NCBI GenBank assembly: GCA_903899015.1
Contig: CAIUHP010000075.1
Coordinates: 52,125 to 116,124, forward strand
From: an uncultured Armatimonadota bacterium
Lineage (GTDB): Bacteria; Armatimonadota; Fimbriimonadia; Fimbriimonadales; Fimbriimonadaceae
Length of the DNA: 64,000 nucleotides
Direction of reading: 5' to 3'
Shown here: piece by piece, positions 9,460-18,718 of the stretch
Layout of the letters: every line of letters begins with the position of its first letter
Numbering within the stretch: position 1 is the first letter of the stretch
The notes under the pieces: model-generated
The model's database searches: none
Told to the model about the DNA's origin: nothing
Seen by the model: only the letters and a program-made list of their open reading frames with translations
Made by a program: the position numbers and the translations under genes

Positions 9460-11472
9460 ATGTCCGAGACGATTCAAACGCTCCTCCAAGAAAATCGCAC
9501 CTTCCCGCCTTCTGAAGCATTCAAGGCGCAGGCAAATGCTAACGATGCCAAGATTTACGAAACTGCCGCCGCCGATCCGGAAGGTTTCTGGGAATCTTGG
9601 GCCCGCCAGCTCGACTGGTTCGAGCCTTGGCATACCGTTTGCGACTTCAAGCCGCCCTATGCTCAATGGTTTGTTGGCGGAAAGATAAACGCGGCCTATA
9701 ACTGCATCGACCGACACGCAAACAGCACTCGTAGCGATAAGCCCGCAATCATTTGGGAAGGCGAGCCAGGCGACAGCCGAACGATCACCTATGGCGAGAT
9801 GCTAGATGAAGTTTCTCGACTCGCCAACGCTCTAAAGTCGCTTGGAGTCGGTAAGGGTGATCGTGTAAGCATCTATATGCCAATGGTTCCTGAACTGGCC
9901 TTCACGATGCTCGCGTGCGCCCGCATCGGAGCCGCGCACAGCGTCGTTTTCGGCGGTTTCAGCGCGGAGTCGCTTGAAGAGCGGACGAATGACGCTCAGT
10001 GTAAGGTCATCGTAACCGCCGATGGTGGTTGGCGACGAGGACACATCGTCCCTCTCAAAGCGACTGTTGACGAAGCGATGGACCTCGGATGCCCTAGCGT
10101 TACCAACATTCTTGTTCTGAAGCGATCTGGCCAGGAAGGCGAGATCACCAACGGTCTCCCGACTCCTAAATACAATGAAGGAAGTTGGGTTGAAGGTCGA
10201 GATATTTGGTGGCACGACATCGTGCCTCAGCAGTCCACCGATTGTCCTTGCGAGTCAATGGATAGCGAAGACCTCCTCTTTATCCTTTACACCAGTGGTT
10301 CAACCGGCAAACCCAAAGGCATTACCCACACCACCGGGGGCTACCTTACCGGAACATTTGCGACGAGTAAGCTCGTTTTTGACCTCAAGGATAACGATAT
10401 TCATTTCTGCACCGCGGACTGCGGTTGGGTTACCGGACACAGCTACGTGGTCTACGGTCCCATGGCGAACGGTGCGACCGTCTTGATGTATGAGGGTGCT
10501 CCTGATGCTCCAGACAAAGATCGATTCTGGCGGATCGTCGAGAAGCACAAGGCTACGATCCTGTACACCGCGCCCACTGCTATTCGCGCTTTCATGAAAT
10601 GGGGCATTCAATACCCAGACGGTTGCGACATGTCTTCGCTTCGACTCCTCGGTAGTGTCGGCGAGCCGATTAACCCGGAAGCATGGATGTGGTACCACGA
10701 GGTTATCGGTAAAGGTCGATGCCCAGTGGTCGACACTTGGTGGCAAACCGAAACGGGCAGCATCATGATCTCTGCTCTGCCTGGAATCACACCTACCAAA
10801 CCGGGCTCAGCCACTCAACCGTTCCCTGGAATCAGCGTGAGTGTCTACAGCGAATCAGGCAGCAGCGTTGAAGTAACCGGCCCCGATCAGCTTCATAAGG
10901 CTACGGGTGGATTCCTCGTTCTGACGAAGCCTTGGCCAAGCATGACTCGAGGCATTTTCAATGATCCTGCTCGATTCCAGAAAACTTACTGGTCCCGATT
11001 CGAGAATGCTTACTTTGCTGGCGACGGAGTCAAGCTTGACGAGGACGGCTACTTGTGGCTCCTTGGACGCGTCGACGACATCATGCTCGTTGCCGGACAC
11101 AACATCAGCACAATGGAGGTCGAAAGCGCTCTGGTCGATCACCCATCCGTTGCCGAAGCAGCCGTTATCGGCAAAACTCACGAAGTCAAAGGACAGGCGA
11201 TCGCCGCGTTCGTCATCCTGCGCCATGGTCACGAGAACCACCCGACTTTGGTCGACGAATTGAAGAAGCACGTCGCCCATAAAATTGGTGCTTTGGCGCG
11301 ACCGGACGACATCTTTATTTCCGCCGAACTTCCCAAAACAAGAAGCGGAAAGATCATGCGCCGACTTCTTCGTGACGTAGCCGAAGGGCGTGCTCTTGGA
11401 GACACCACTACCTTGGCTGATCCAAATGTCGTATCGGCTCTCAAAGATAAATACGAGTCGAGCGAGTCCTAA
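9460..11472 (+). CDS. acs: Acetyl-coenzyme A synthetase
   Basis: Activates acetate to acetyl-CoA through acetyl-AMP; cytoplasmic. The 670-residue length fits the family. An N-terminal ACAS segment ([15 protein letters not shown]) is followed by the AMP-binding core. The P-loop [10 protein letters not shown] lies at residues ~278-287, the WWQTETG motif is present, and the C-terminal R-SGKIMRR motif carries the catalytic and potentially acetylated Lys631. An AAGG ribosome binding site sits ~9 nt before the ATG. It is a single gene closed by its own rho-independent terminator. Residue choice in the acyl pocket was not checked, so propionate use cannot be excluded. Confidence 0.95.
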   Translation: MSETIQTLLQENRTFPPSEAFKAQANANDAKIYETAAADPEGFWESWARQLDWFEPWHTVCDFKPPYAQWFVGGKINAAYNCIDRHANSTRSDKPAIIWEGEPGDSRTITYGEMLDEVSRLANALKSLGVGKGDRVSIYMPMVPELAFTMLACARIGAAHSVVFGGFSAESLEERTNDAQCKVIVTADGGWRRGHIVPLKATVDEAMDLGCPSVTNILVLKRSGQEGEITNGLPTPKYNEGSWVEGRDIWWHDIVPQQSTDCPCESMDSEDLLFILYTSGSTGKPKGITHTTGGYLTGTFATSKLVFDLKDNDIHFCTADCGWVTGHSYVVYGPMANGATVLMYEGAPDAPDKDRFWRIVEKHKATILYTAPTAIRAFMKWGIQYPDGCDMSSLRLLGSVGEPINPEAWMWYHEVIGKGRCPVVDTWWQTETGSIMISALPGITPTKPGSATQPFPGISVSVYSESGSSVEVTGPDQLHKATGGFLVLTKPWPSMTRGIFNDPARFQKTYWSRFENAYFAGDGVKLDEDGYLWLLGRVDDIMLVAGHNISTMEVESALVDHPSVAEAAVIGKTHEVKGQAIAAFVILRHGHENHPTLVDELKKHVAHKIGALARPDDIFISAELPKTRSGKIMRRLLRDVAEGRALGDTTTLADPNVVSALKDKYESSES

Positions 11473-11510
11473 CAACAGCTCTGGAATGCCGCTCGCGGCA
11501 AAACCCAATT

Positions 11511-11545
11511 GGCTCCCCAAGTTGAACGACACGGGGAGCCTTTTT
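11511..11545 (+). terminator. Rho-independent terminator of acs
   Basis: GGCTCCCC (11511-11518) pairs with GGGGAGCC (11533-11540) across a 14-nt loop and runs directly into TTTTT (11541-11545). It separates acs from the next gene and rules out a shared reading unit. Confidence 0.9.
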
Positions 11546-11659
11546 GCGAGCTTCTCAATACAAATTGGGTCTTTCACTGGGTCCATGTATTTCCGAACAA
11601 GCCTCGAATCTCTTTCTCCATGTAGCGCCAAATTGGAGCGCATAAAAGGAAAAAAGAAG

Positions 11660-13903
11660 ATGACATTGAGGAATGGGGCATTCGTGCGAAACCGCATGAA
11701 GTTCATGCCCAAAAAGGCAAGTTGGCTGTTTGGGAGTCTCGCGATTTTGGTCGCATCCACCGGTTCTGCGTCAGCGAGCCAAGCTTACGGAAGCATCAAC
11801 AACTTCGACTGTGTGAACGACACTGGCGTGGAAGCTCATGGGTTCGAAATTGAGTTGGATTACGGCCACACCACCGACATCACTTACACGTACGACTATA
11901 ACCACTACGGTATTCCAAAGATCTATCAGGACATTACCGACCCCGCTCATCCTAAAGTGTTCGTGCGTTACCAAAGCACGAAGAATCCCAACGGAACTTG
12001 GGCTTCCTACACCGCGATTCCGGCTGGTCCCATCTCCCCAACCATGGGTCACCAGTTTACAAATCCCGCCGTCAACTTCGGTGGCGAACACTTTGGAGTA
12101 GGTTTCGTAGGTTCACCAGCCGCGGTCAAATACAACTGGCTCATCGATGATGGTGCCGGGAATCTCGTCCACGGTCCCGCGGTCTACATTTCGACCCCAA
12201 CATTCACCTACAATCCGGCCGGAAATGGAGCTGCCGGAAACGTCGTTGCCGAAGTGGTACCTCCCCCTCCTCCGGTTCTTCCACCGCTCCAATTTGGAGT
12301 TGCATCCTGGGTTAAGGAGATTAAAACAACATCTCACAACCCGGTTAAGATCGGACTCAATCAGCTCGTCGGCGATGACCCAGGTAAGCCCCAACCTTGG
12401 GCAAACGGCGAAAATCCAGAAGTTGAAATGGAGTGGAAAGTCCTCCAAACTCAATTCGCAGCCCAAAATGGCGGCAAGAATGGAGCCTTGCAAGGTGCAG
12501 CAGAGCCACTGCCAAACGGCAATGAAGTCATTACTCGACGCTACGAGTTTTACAAATATGTCGGCCCAATTGATGCCGAGACCGGTGAGGCAATGGGCGA
12601 TACCGTTGCTGCCGATGGCATCCACGGTGTAGGAACAGTCACCTACGCAGACCATTTCGACAACGCGACGGGCGAATGGGTCACCGTAACAACTGACCTT
12701 TCGAAAGTGGTAGTTGTGGGCGACTACGTCGGTGCCCAGATGGCAGGCTTTGACGTCGCACCAAAGCTTGGAATGATTGACCACCTTCAAAACGGCGATC
12801 CCGCAGCTGCCTATCCCGCGAGAACGGTTGTTGTTGCTGGCCCGAGTGCGTTCACTTCCTCAGTAACTTCTGGTTCATTGCCGCCGGGTCTCAGCCTTGA
12901 TCCTGTTGCGGGAGTGATCTCTGGAACACCCACCACTCCAGGAACCTTTACATTCACGATTCAAGCCAATGATTTAAGCAACACACAAGTTTCTCATTCG
13001 TACACTATCGTCATCTCGGGACAAGCTCCTCCGACCTATACGATAACTACATCGGCGTCTCCGGCATCGTACGGTTCCGTTACGGGTGGCGGAAAGTTCC
13101 AAAGTGGAACAAATGATACCGTCATCGCGACTCCAAAGGCAAACTACGGATTTGTTAATTGGACCGAAGCCGGTAATTCCGTCTCGGTAACTCCCAGCTA
13201 CACGTTCTCTGTTTCAGCCAATCGAAGCCTCGTTGCCAATTTCGCTCAGATGTTTAAACTCTCAACCAGCGCATTGCCGGTTGCCGGAGGTACCACAACT
13301 GGAGACGGCAATTATGCGTCGGGCACATCCCACACCGTGGTCGCAAAAGCGAATGCGGGTTATGCATTTGTTGACTGGACCGACGGTTCCAAGCACGTCA
13401 GCACAAGCGCGAGCTATCAGCTCAACTTGACTGGCAACAAGAAATTAGTCGCGAACTTCACAAAGACGTATTTGATTGCTACCGCGGCAAATCCAGTTGC
13501 GGGTGGAACAACTAAGGGTGATGGCGCCTATAAGTCTGGTGCGAAGGCGTCCGTCACTGCGACTCCAAACGCCGGATACGCTTTCACGAAGTGGCTCTCT
13601 GGGGCAACGACGCTGAGCAGCAACGCGAACTATACGTTCACGGTATCAGCGAACAAGACTCTAACCGCTAGCTTTGTGAAAACCTTTGCCGTAACCACTT
13701 CTGCGAATCCAACAAACCCAGGCACAACCAAAGGTTCCGGAACCTTTAACTCCGGATCCAAGGTCACCGTTGTGGCGACGGCTAAGGCTGGATTCAAGTT
13801 CGTTAGCTGGACCGAAGGAACGACTAAGGTGAGCACGTCTCCAACCTATACATTCACGATCAGTTCGGCCCATACCCTGGTGGCTAATTTCACGAAGAAG
13901 TAA
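11660..13903 (+). CDS. Secreted surface protein with Ig-like domain and four InlB-type repeats
   Basis: 747 residues from the ATG at 11660, which has AAGGA 9 nt upstream. The frame stays open upstream into acs, but a terminator intervenes. Residues ~13-38 form a basic, hydrophobic signal peptide ending near SASA. The middle has no known domain; a putative-Ig (He_PIG) module follows (GSLPPGLSLDPVAGVISGTPTTPG). The C-terminus is four repeats of exactly 72 residues resembling divergent InlB B-repeats (pattern GY/F-x-F-x-x-W, then LVANF). No sorting signal or PEP-CTERM follows the last repeat. Probably a cell-surface adhesin or structural protein; ligand unknown. Confidence 0.85.
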   Translation: MTLRNGAFVRNRMKFMPKKASWLFGSLAILVASTGSASASQAYGSINNFDCVNDTGVEAHGFEIELDYGHTTDITYTYDYNHYGIPKIYQDITDPAHPKVFVRYQSTKNPNGTWASYTAIPAGPISPTMGHQFTNPAVNFGGEHFGVGFVGSPAAVKYNWLIDDGAGNLVHGPAVYISTPTFTYNPAGNGAAGNVVAEVVPPPPPVLPPLQFGVASWVKEIKTTSHNPVKIGLNQLVGDDPGKPQPWANGENPEVEMEWKVLQTQFAAQNGGKNGALQGAAEPLPNGNEVITRRYEFYKYVGPIDAETGEAMGDTVAADGIHGVGTVTYADHFDNATGEWVTVTTDLSKVVVVGDYVGAQMAGFDVAPKLGMIDHLQNGDPAAAYPARTVVVAGPSAFTSSVTSGSLPPGLSLDPVAGVISGTPTTPGTFTFTIQANDLSNTQVSHSYTIVISGQAPPTYTITTSASPASYGSVTGGGKFQSGTNDTVIATPKANYGFVNWTEAGNSVSVTPSYTFSVSANRSLVANFAQMFKLSTSALPVAGGTTTGDGNYASGTSHTVVAKANAGYAFVDWTDGSKHVSTSASYQLNLTGNKKLVANFTKTYLIATAANPVAGGTTKGDGAYKSGAKASVTATPNAGYAFTKWLSGATTLSSNANYTFTVSANKTLTASFVKTFAVTTSANPTNPGTTKGSGTFNSGSKVTVVATAKAGFKFVSWTEGTTKVSTSPTYTFTISSAHTLVANFTKK
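13037..13900 (+). repeat. Four tandem 216-nt coding repeats
   Basis: Units start at 13037, 13253, 13469 and 13685, each 216 nt (72 codons), and the last ends exactly at the TAA stop. The units are diverged at DNA level but keep length and the aromatic/Trp/LVANF framework, so the array is old rather than freshly expanded. Confidence 0.85.
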
Positions 13904-13917
13904 GCCCAAAGCTTAAG

Positions 13918-13952
13918 AAGGGAGGTCACCCAAAAGGGCGGCCTCCCTTTTT
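13918..13952 (+). terminator. Rho-independent terminator of the repeat protein gene
   Basis: AAGGGAGG (13918-13925) pairs with CCTCCCTT (13942-13949). An inner ACCC/GGGC pairing may add to the stem, and a T-run (13948-13952) follows. It lies 15 nt after the stop. Confidence 0.85.
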
Positions 13953-14022
13953 CAAGTTTGAGGGTCTGAGAAGGACCGCCAGATAGATAGGACCCAAGTG
14001 GCTCAGAGCATAGCCCCGGACT

Positions 14023-14538
14023 CTAGTCGGTGTCGGTAGTTGGAGTCTCCGCCGAAGGAACGGCGTTTGCTTTATGTTGTCGCTGAGCTTCACCAAACCA
14101 AGTTAGGATCAGCAGGATCGTAGCGACTGTGATGCATGAATCAGCCACGTTAAACACAGGAAACTGAATCGCACGGAAGTAAAACATGTCCGTGACTCGA
14201 CCGTTCACAATTCGGTCGTAAAGGTTGCCCAAAGCTCCGCTTGCAAGCAAACCCATCGATACATGCGTGAGAATAGGCTCTTTTGGATGCTTGAAGCTGT
14301 AATAGCTCGCGGCAGCGGCGATGGCAACTGCAACCGGCGAAAGCAAGATGCCCTTGCCAGATAGGAATCCAAAGGCGATTCCCTCATTGTATTGAAGCGT
14401 GATTTCAAAGAAGCCCGGAAACGGAAGTCCGCGAATGGAACCGTGGGGAGGCATAGCACCTCGAACCCACGATTTCACCAATTGGTCCACGACTAGCATC
14501 GCAAGCGTGATAGCCATGAACAAGTAGGGTCGTTTCAA
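14023..14538 (-). CDS. lspA: Lipoprotein signal peptidase (signal peptidase II)
   Basis: Inner-membrane aspartic protease that removes signal peptides from prolipoproteins. 171 residues, with four predicted membrane segments. The conserved regions are present: DQLVKSWV near the N-terminus, YNEGIAFGF, GNLYDRIVNGRVTDMF carrying the first catalytic Asp, and FNVADSCI carrying the second. The TTG start overlaps the ileS stop by 4 nt, so it is translationally coupled; an ATG at 14517 is a weaker alternative. The ileS-lspA order is a classic bacterial arrangement. The C-terminal tail after the last helix is hydrophilic and Thr/Asp-rich. Confidence 0.95.
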   Translation of the reverse strand: MKRPYLFMAITLAMLVVDQLVKSWVRGAMPPHGSIRGLPFPGFFEITLQYNEGIAFGFLSGKGILLSPVAVAIAAAASYYSFKHPKEPILTHVSMGLLASGALGNLYDRIVNGRVTDMFYFRAIQFPVFNVADSCITVATILLILTWFGEAQRQHKANAVPSAETPTTDTD

Positions 14539-17285
14539 AGACCAACCACCGCTCGATCTCGCTTGGTCAAAGGCACACCATCGACCAGTTCAACGTCCGC
14601 ACGCCTCAAGCGCGATCTTTCGCACTTCAGATACGGGCTCTTTCTAAAGGAAGCCGAAGCCTCTCCGTCCACCAATTCAACGTCGCTCATTTTGAAAAGA
14701 ATCGCAAGCTCTGCGACGCTGAACGTTTGCAACGTCTCCAGAGTTCCACCCGATTCGGTGATCGTTACGATAGCATCCTGGCTATCCTTCACGTCGTCTG
14801 TTCCTTTCCATTGCTCGAACAACGCATAGACGTCTTCTCGAACCGCCCAGACCGAAGCAAATCTCGCTTGAAGCGGGCTGCCTTCAATATCTTGGAGCCG
14901 ATCTTCCGAAACTTCGTCGAACACCGCAGTGTGGATGCTTGTTGTCTCACCCATCTTAGCCCACGCTTCTTCAGCAGTATGAGAAAGGATAGGTGCTAAA
15001 AGTTTTACTAATCGGCGCAGAACGTAGTCGCAAGCATACTGGCCAGACCATCGCGTTTCGGAGTCAGCCGCATCGCAATACATACGATCTTTGATCGCAT
15101 CCAAATAGAGCCTACTGAGCTCTTTGGCGCAGAAATTGTGCACCGATCCAATCGCGGTTCCAAAATCATAGCGGCGATAGGCTTCGACGCAGTCGACAGT
15201 CAAGAGGTCCACTTGCTCGATGATCCATTCGTCCAGGTCGAGAAGTGGTGCTTTGCGAGTGGCATCGAATCCGGCTAGGTTCCCCAACAAGAATCGTAGG
15301 GTGTTTCGAACGGTTCGATAATTCTCGCCAAACTGCTTGAGCAAGTTATCCGAGCAAGGAACATCGTTCGCGTAGTCCACGCTAGCGACCCAATAACGAA
15401 TAACATCGGCCCCGTACTTGTCGCAAGCCTCTTGAGGATCGACAACGTTTCCGGCCCGCTTGGACATTTTCAGACCCTTTTCGTCGAGGACGAAGCCATG
15501 AGTCAAAACCTGCTTATACGGAGCGGCATCATGAGTAGCGGTTCCCACAACGAGAGATGACATGAACCATCCTCGGTGCTGATCGGAACCTTCGAGATAG
15601 AGATCGACCGGCCAATGTTCGCGCCATCGCGGTTCGAAATCACTTTGGATGACGCACAACGAAGTTGATCCGCTATCGAACCAGACGTCGAGAACATCGG
15701 TTTCCTTGACGAACTCTGTTTCGCCGGTTTGAGGATGAACGTATCCGGCTGGGAGGATCTCAGATGGATCCTTCTCAAACCAAGCGTCCGATCCCTCAAG
15801 GTCAACCAGGCGAGCGACCGCTTCGATCGCTTCTGGATCGAGGACCGGCGTCCGAGTCTTTGCTCCGTAAAAGATCGGGATTCCGACTCCCCAAGGTCTC
15901 TGACGCGAGATGCACCAGTCTGGGCGACCACTTACCATCGCCTCGATTCGATTTTGACCTTGCGGTGGGAACCATTGGACTTGCTGAATCTCTTCCATCA
16001 TCCGATTGCGCAGTTCCGCGTGATCGATTCCGATGAACCACTGCTCTGTGGCTCGGAAGATGACGGGCTTATCGTCCCGCTCGGCAAAAGGATAGGAGTG
16101 AGCGTATTCACTCACTTTCAAGAGCGCTCCTACTTCCTGCAATCGGTCGACGACTACTTTGTCGCAGTCTTTGTAGTAAGTCCCAGAAAACTCGCCAGCT
16201 TCATCCGTCAAGACTCCCCTTTCGTCGACGGTATTAGGCACCGGCAGTCCATATTTTAGCCCGGTGAAGAAGTCGTCTCGACCATGGGAAGGAGCGGTGT
16301 GAACAACACCCGTTCCATCTTCGGTCGTTACGTATTCCGCCATCACTCCAAGCGACGGCCGATCAAAGATCGGGTGCTTGAATTTCATGTGGTCCATGTT
16401 GATGCCGTCAAGCTTCTCAACGATCACATGATCTTTCCAGCCTAGTTCCTCGGCAAGTTTCGCAACCAGGGACTCCAGCACCAAGTAGTGATCCCCGCCG
16501 ACTTTAACCACCGCATATTCCAAAGATGGGTGGAATGCGACTGCAAGGTTCGCAGGAATCGTCCACGGAGTAGTCGTCCAAATGATCGTGTAGAGGTTGG
16601 CGAACTTAGCAAAAAGCTTGTTGGTATCTTCCAGAAGGGGGAATCGGACGTAGATCGCAGTCGAAACATGATCACGATAGACGATCTCCGTGTCGGCCAA
16701 CGCGGTTCGGGAAGTGGGGCTCCACAATGTTGGGCGCAGGCCCTTGTAAACATAACCGCCTTCAACTAGGCGCTTGAATACTCGGACGATCTGAGCTTCA
16801 AAATTGAAGTCCATCGTTGCGTAAGGTCGCTCCCAAAGTCCAAAAACGCCGAGCCGCTTAAACTGCGCCGTCTGAACGTCGATGTATTGCGCAGCATGTT
16901 CTCGACACGCCTGGCGGAGTTCCACGACGGTTGGCGTGATCTTCTTGTCCGCAAATTTCTTCATAACGGCCTGCTCAATGGGCAGGCCATGGTTGTCGTA
17001 GCCGGGGACGTAGGGAACGCGCATTCCCATCATCGTCCTAGACTTGACGACAAAGTCCTTCAGGATCTTATTCATCGCCGTACCGATATGAATCGGTGAG
17101 TTGGTATACGGCGGGCCATCATGCAGGACAAAGCTCGCAGCATCTTTGCGGCTCTCCTGAATCACGTGGTAAATCTGTTCCGAATCCCACTTTGCTTGAA
17201 TCGTTGGTTCAAGCCGAGGGAGGTCGGCTTTCATCGGAATCGTGAAGGCCGGATCAGGCAGATTGAGAGTTTTCCTAAGGTCCAT
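14535..17285 (-). CDS. ileS: Isoleucine--tRNA ligase
   Basis: Class I aminoacyl-tRNA synthetase charging tRNA-Ile; cytoplasmic. 916 residues, standard for bacterial type. The HIGH motif is PIHIGT, a WSP-type editing domain lies between, and KMSKR is at 606-610. The ATG has AAGG 6 nt upstream. The C-terminal zinc ribbon of bacterial IleS normally carries four cysteines (CxxC ... CxxC); here only one remains, near residue 888 (KCERSRLRR), and the following segment lacks the others. It is translationally coupled to lspA downstream. Confidence 0.97.
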   Translation of the reverse strand: MDLRKTLNLPDPAFTIPMKADLPRLEPTIQAKWDSEQIYHVIQESRKDAASFVLHDGPPYTNSPIHIGTAMNKILKDFVVKSRTMMGMRVPYVPGYDNHGLPIEQAVMKKFADKKITPTVVELRQACREHAAQYIDVQTAQFKRLGVFGLWERPYATMDFNFEAQIVRVFKRLVEGGYVYKGLRPTLWSPTSRTALADTEIVYRDHVSTAIYVRFPLLEDTNKLFAKFANLYTIIWTTTPWTIPANLAVAFHPSLEYAVVKVGGDHYLVLESLVAKLAEELGWKDHVIVEKLDGINMDHMKFKHPIFDRPSLGVMAEYVTTEDGTGVVHTAPSHGRDDFFTGLKYGLPVPNTVDERGVLTDEAGEFSGTYYKDCDKVVVDRLQEVGALLKVSEYAHSYPFAERDDKPVIFRATEQWFIGIDHAELRNRMMEEIQQVQWFPPQGQNRIEAMVSGRPDWCISRQRPWGVGIPIFYGAKTRTPVLDPEAIEAVARLVDLEGSDAWFEKDPSEILPAGYVHPQTGETEFVKETDVLDVWFDSGSTSLCVIQSDFEPRWREHWPVDLYLEGSDQHRGWFMSSLVVGTATHDAAPYKQVLTHGFVLDEKGLKMSKRAGNVVDPQEACDKYGADVIRYWVASVDYANDVPCSDNLLKQFGENYRTVRNTLRFLLGNLAGFDATRKAPLLDLDEWIIEQVDLLTVDCVEAYRRYDFGTAIGSVHNFCAKELSRLYLDAIKDRMYCDAADSETRWSGQYACDYVLRRLVKLLAPILSHTAEEAWAKMGETTSIHTAVFDEVSEDRLQDIEGSPLQARFASVWAVREDVYALFEQWKGTDDVKDSQDAIVTITESGGTLETLQTFSVAELAILFKMSDVELVDGEASASFRKSPYLKCERSRLRRADVELVDGVPLTKRDRAVVGL

Positions 17286-17372
17286 AACGGACCTTGCAGT
17301 TTACCGCCAACGCATCCGCCGACCGACGGGTCAGGCTCACTTGCCATCAGATACCGCAAGAGTTCCGCAACA

Positions 17373-18596
17373 TCAAGCGGACTTAAGATGCTTCTGTTGG
17401 GCCTTCAGGTCGGGTTGTTTACCAAACTGCAGATAGATTGTCGTGCCCTTTCCAACCGATGCCTCGGCCCATACGCTTCCATCATGGCGCTCTAGAATTC
17501 GTGCCACGTTCGCAAGGCCCATGCCGACACCGGGATACTCTTCGTCTCGATGCAGCCGCTCGAAAGGCTCAAAGACTTTATGCATATAGGCGGAGTCAAA
17601 GCCAATGCCATCATCTTCAAACTTCACTACGATCTCGTCTCCAGCTTGTTCACATGAGACGCAGATTTTGACGGGTTCCCCTGGCTTACTATATTTAAGA
17701 GAGTTAGAAACTAGTGCGCTCATTGCCACCGAAAGCTGCGATTTATCAGCAAATACGAACATTTCGGGTGGTCGCTCGAGATGAACTCGCTTGCCTGATG
17801 CTTCCGAAAGGGACGCAACCTCAACCGAAAGCAACTGGCTAATGTTGATAACCTCTTTCGATAACCCTGACTTCGCCAGTCGAGCATAAGTAAGCAACGC
17901 GTCGACAAGATCGCTCAATTTGAGGGCTGCATTCGAAATCCTTCCAAGTTTCTCTTTGGCAGTCGGCGAAAGCTCAGAACCGTAATCTTCCAATAGGATG
18001 TGTGCATTACCAACGATTGCCCGAGTTGGCGTTCGAAGATCGTGGGAAACGCTGTAGCAAAATCCCTCAAGCTCTTGGTTGGCGACTTCCAGCTCACTCG
18101 TTCGTTCGCGAACTCTCTGCTCGAGGAGGAAGTTCGCATTAAGCAGTTCCGCCTGCGCACATTCCCTGATTTGCTTCTCGGTGCGTTCTCGATGAGCCAG
18201 AACAATGATCATGGTTCCAATCACCAAGTAGAGCAACATGCTGACCTGATCGGATCTTCCGCCGAAATCAATGGTGTTAACGGGCGGAATAAGTAGCCAG
18301 GCCACTAGGAACACTCCGAGGAAAAGAGCAAAAACTCCAGGGCCAATTCCACCGTACCAGGCACTCACAAGAACAGCTGGGATGAAGAGCATCAGCCGGC
18401 TCTTCTCTTCGAGTTCACCCTGGAATGAATAACGGACAGCAGCAGCCGTCAGCGTTGAAGCAACGGCCAGCAGATAACCACTTGCCTTGTCGACCCAACC
18501 TGCCAAAATCTTAAAGAGTTTGGTCCCGCTCATCAGCTCAAGATTGTAACAGTCAATGAGGTGTTGAATATTCTGAGTACGAAGCTTTTTAGTCAC
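17373..18596 (-). CDS. Membrane sensor histidine kinase (DUF4118-like sensor)
   Basis: 407 residues. Residues ~30-145 contain about four membrane helices, resembling the DUF4118 module of KdpD-type kinases. A coiled-coil linker follows, then HisKA with the phosphoacceptor His in YSVSHDLRTP, and HATPase_c with N box (ALVSNSLKYS), G1 box (DDGIGFD) and G2 box (GVGMGLANV). Soluble partner not encoded nearby: no response regulator lies adjacent. The longest reading starts with GTG at 18596; an ATG at 18533 (MSGTKLF), just before the first helix, is about as likely. Stimulus unknown. Confidence 0.9.
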   Translation of the reverse strand: MTKKLRTQNIQHLIDCYNLELMSGTKLFKILAGWVDKASGYLLAVASTLTAAAVRYSFQGELEEKSRLMLFIPAVLVSAWYGGIGPGVFALFLGVFLVAWLLIPPVNTIDFGGRSDQVSMLLYLVIGTMIIVLAHRERTEKQIRECAQAELLNANFLLEQRVRERTSELEVANQELEGFCYSVSHDLRTPTRAIVGNAHILLEDYGSELSPTAKEKLGRISNAALKLSDLVDALLTYARLAKSGLSKEVINISQLLSVEVASLSEASGKRVHLERPPEMFVFADKSQLSVAMSALVSNSLKYSKPGEPVKICVSCEQAGDEIVVKFEDDGIGFDSAYMHKVFEPFERLHRDEEYPGVGMGLANVARILERHDGSVWAEASVGKGTTIYLQFGKQPDLKAQQKHLKSA

Positions 18597-18718
18597 TCCA
18601 TGCCGTTCCTATGAACAAATCCGCAAGGACAGCGAACCTGGGAAACCCGTCGAATAAGCAATTACGGTTCGTACTGGCATCACCGCAATACAATCAAAGG
18701 TGACAATCCAGGAAACTG

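Noticed and set aside
11390..11659. Upstream extension of the repeat-protein frame into acs
   Set aside because: A rho-independent terminator (11511-11545) lies inside it, and a start with AAGGA and a signal peptide exists at 11660.
10855..11760. 301-codon open frame on the minus strand opposite acs
   Set aside because: Antisense shadow of a well-supported gene; composition is not protein-like.
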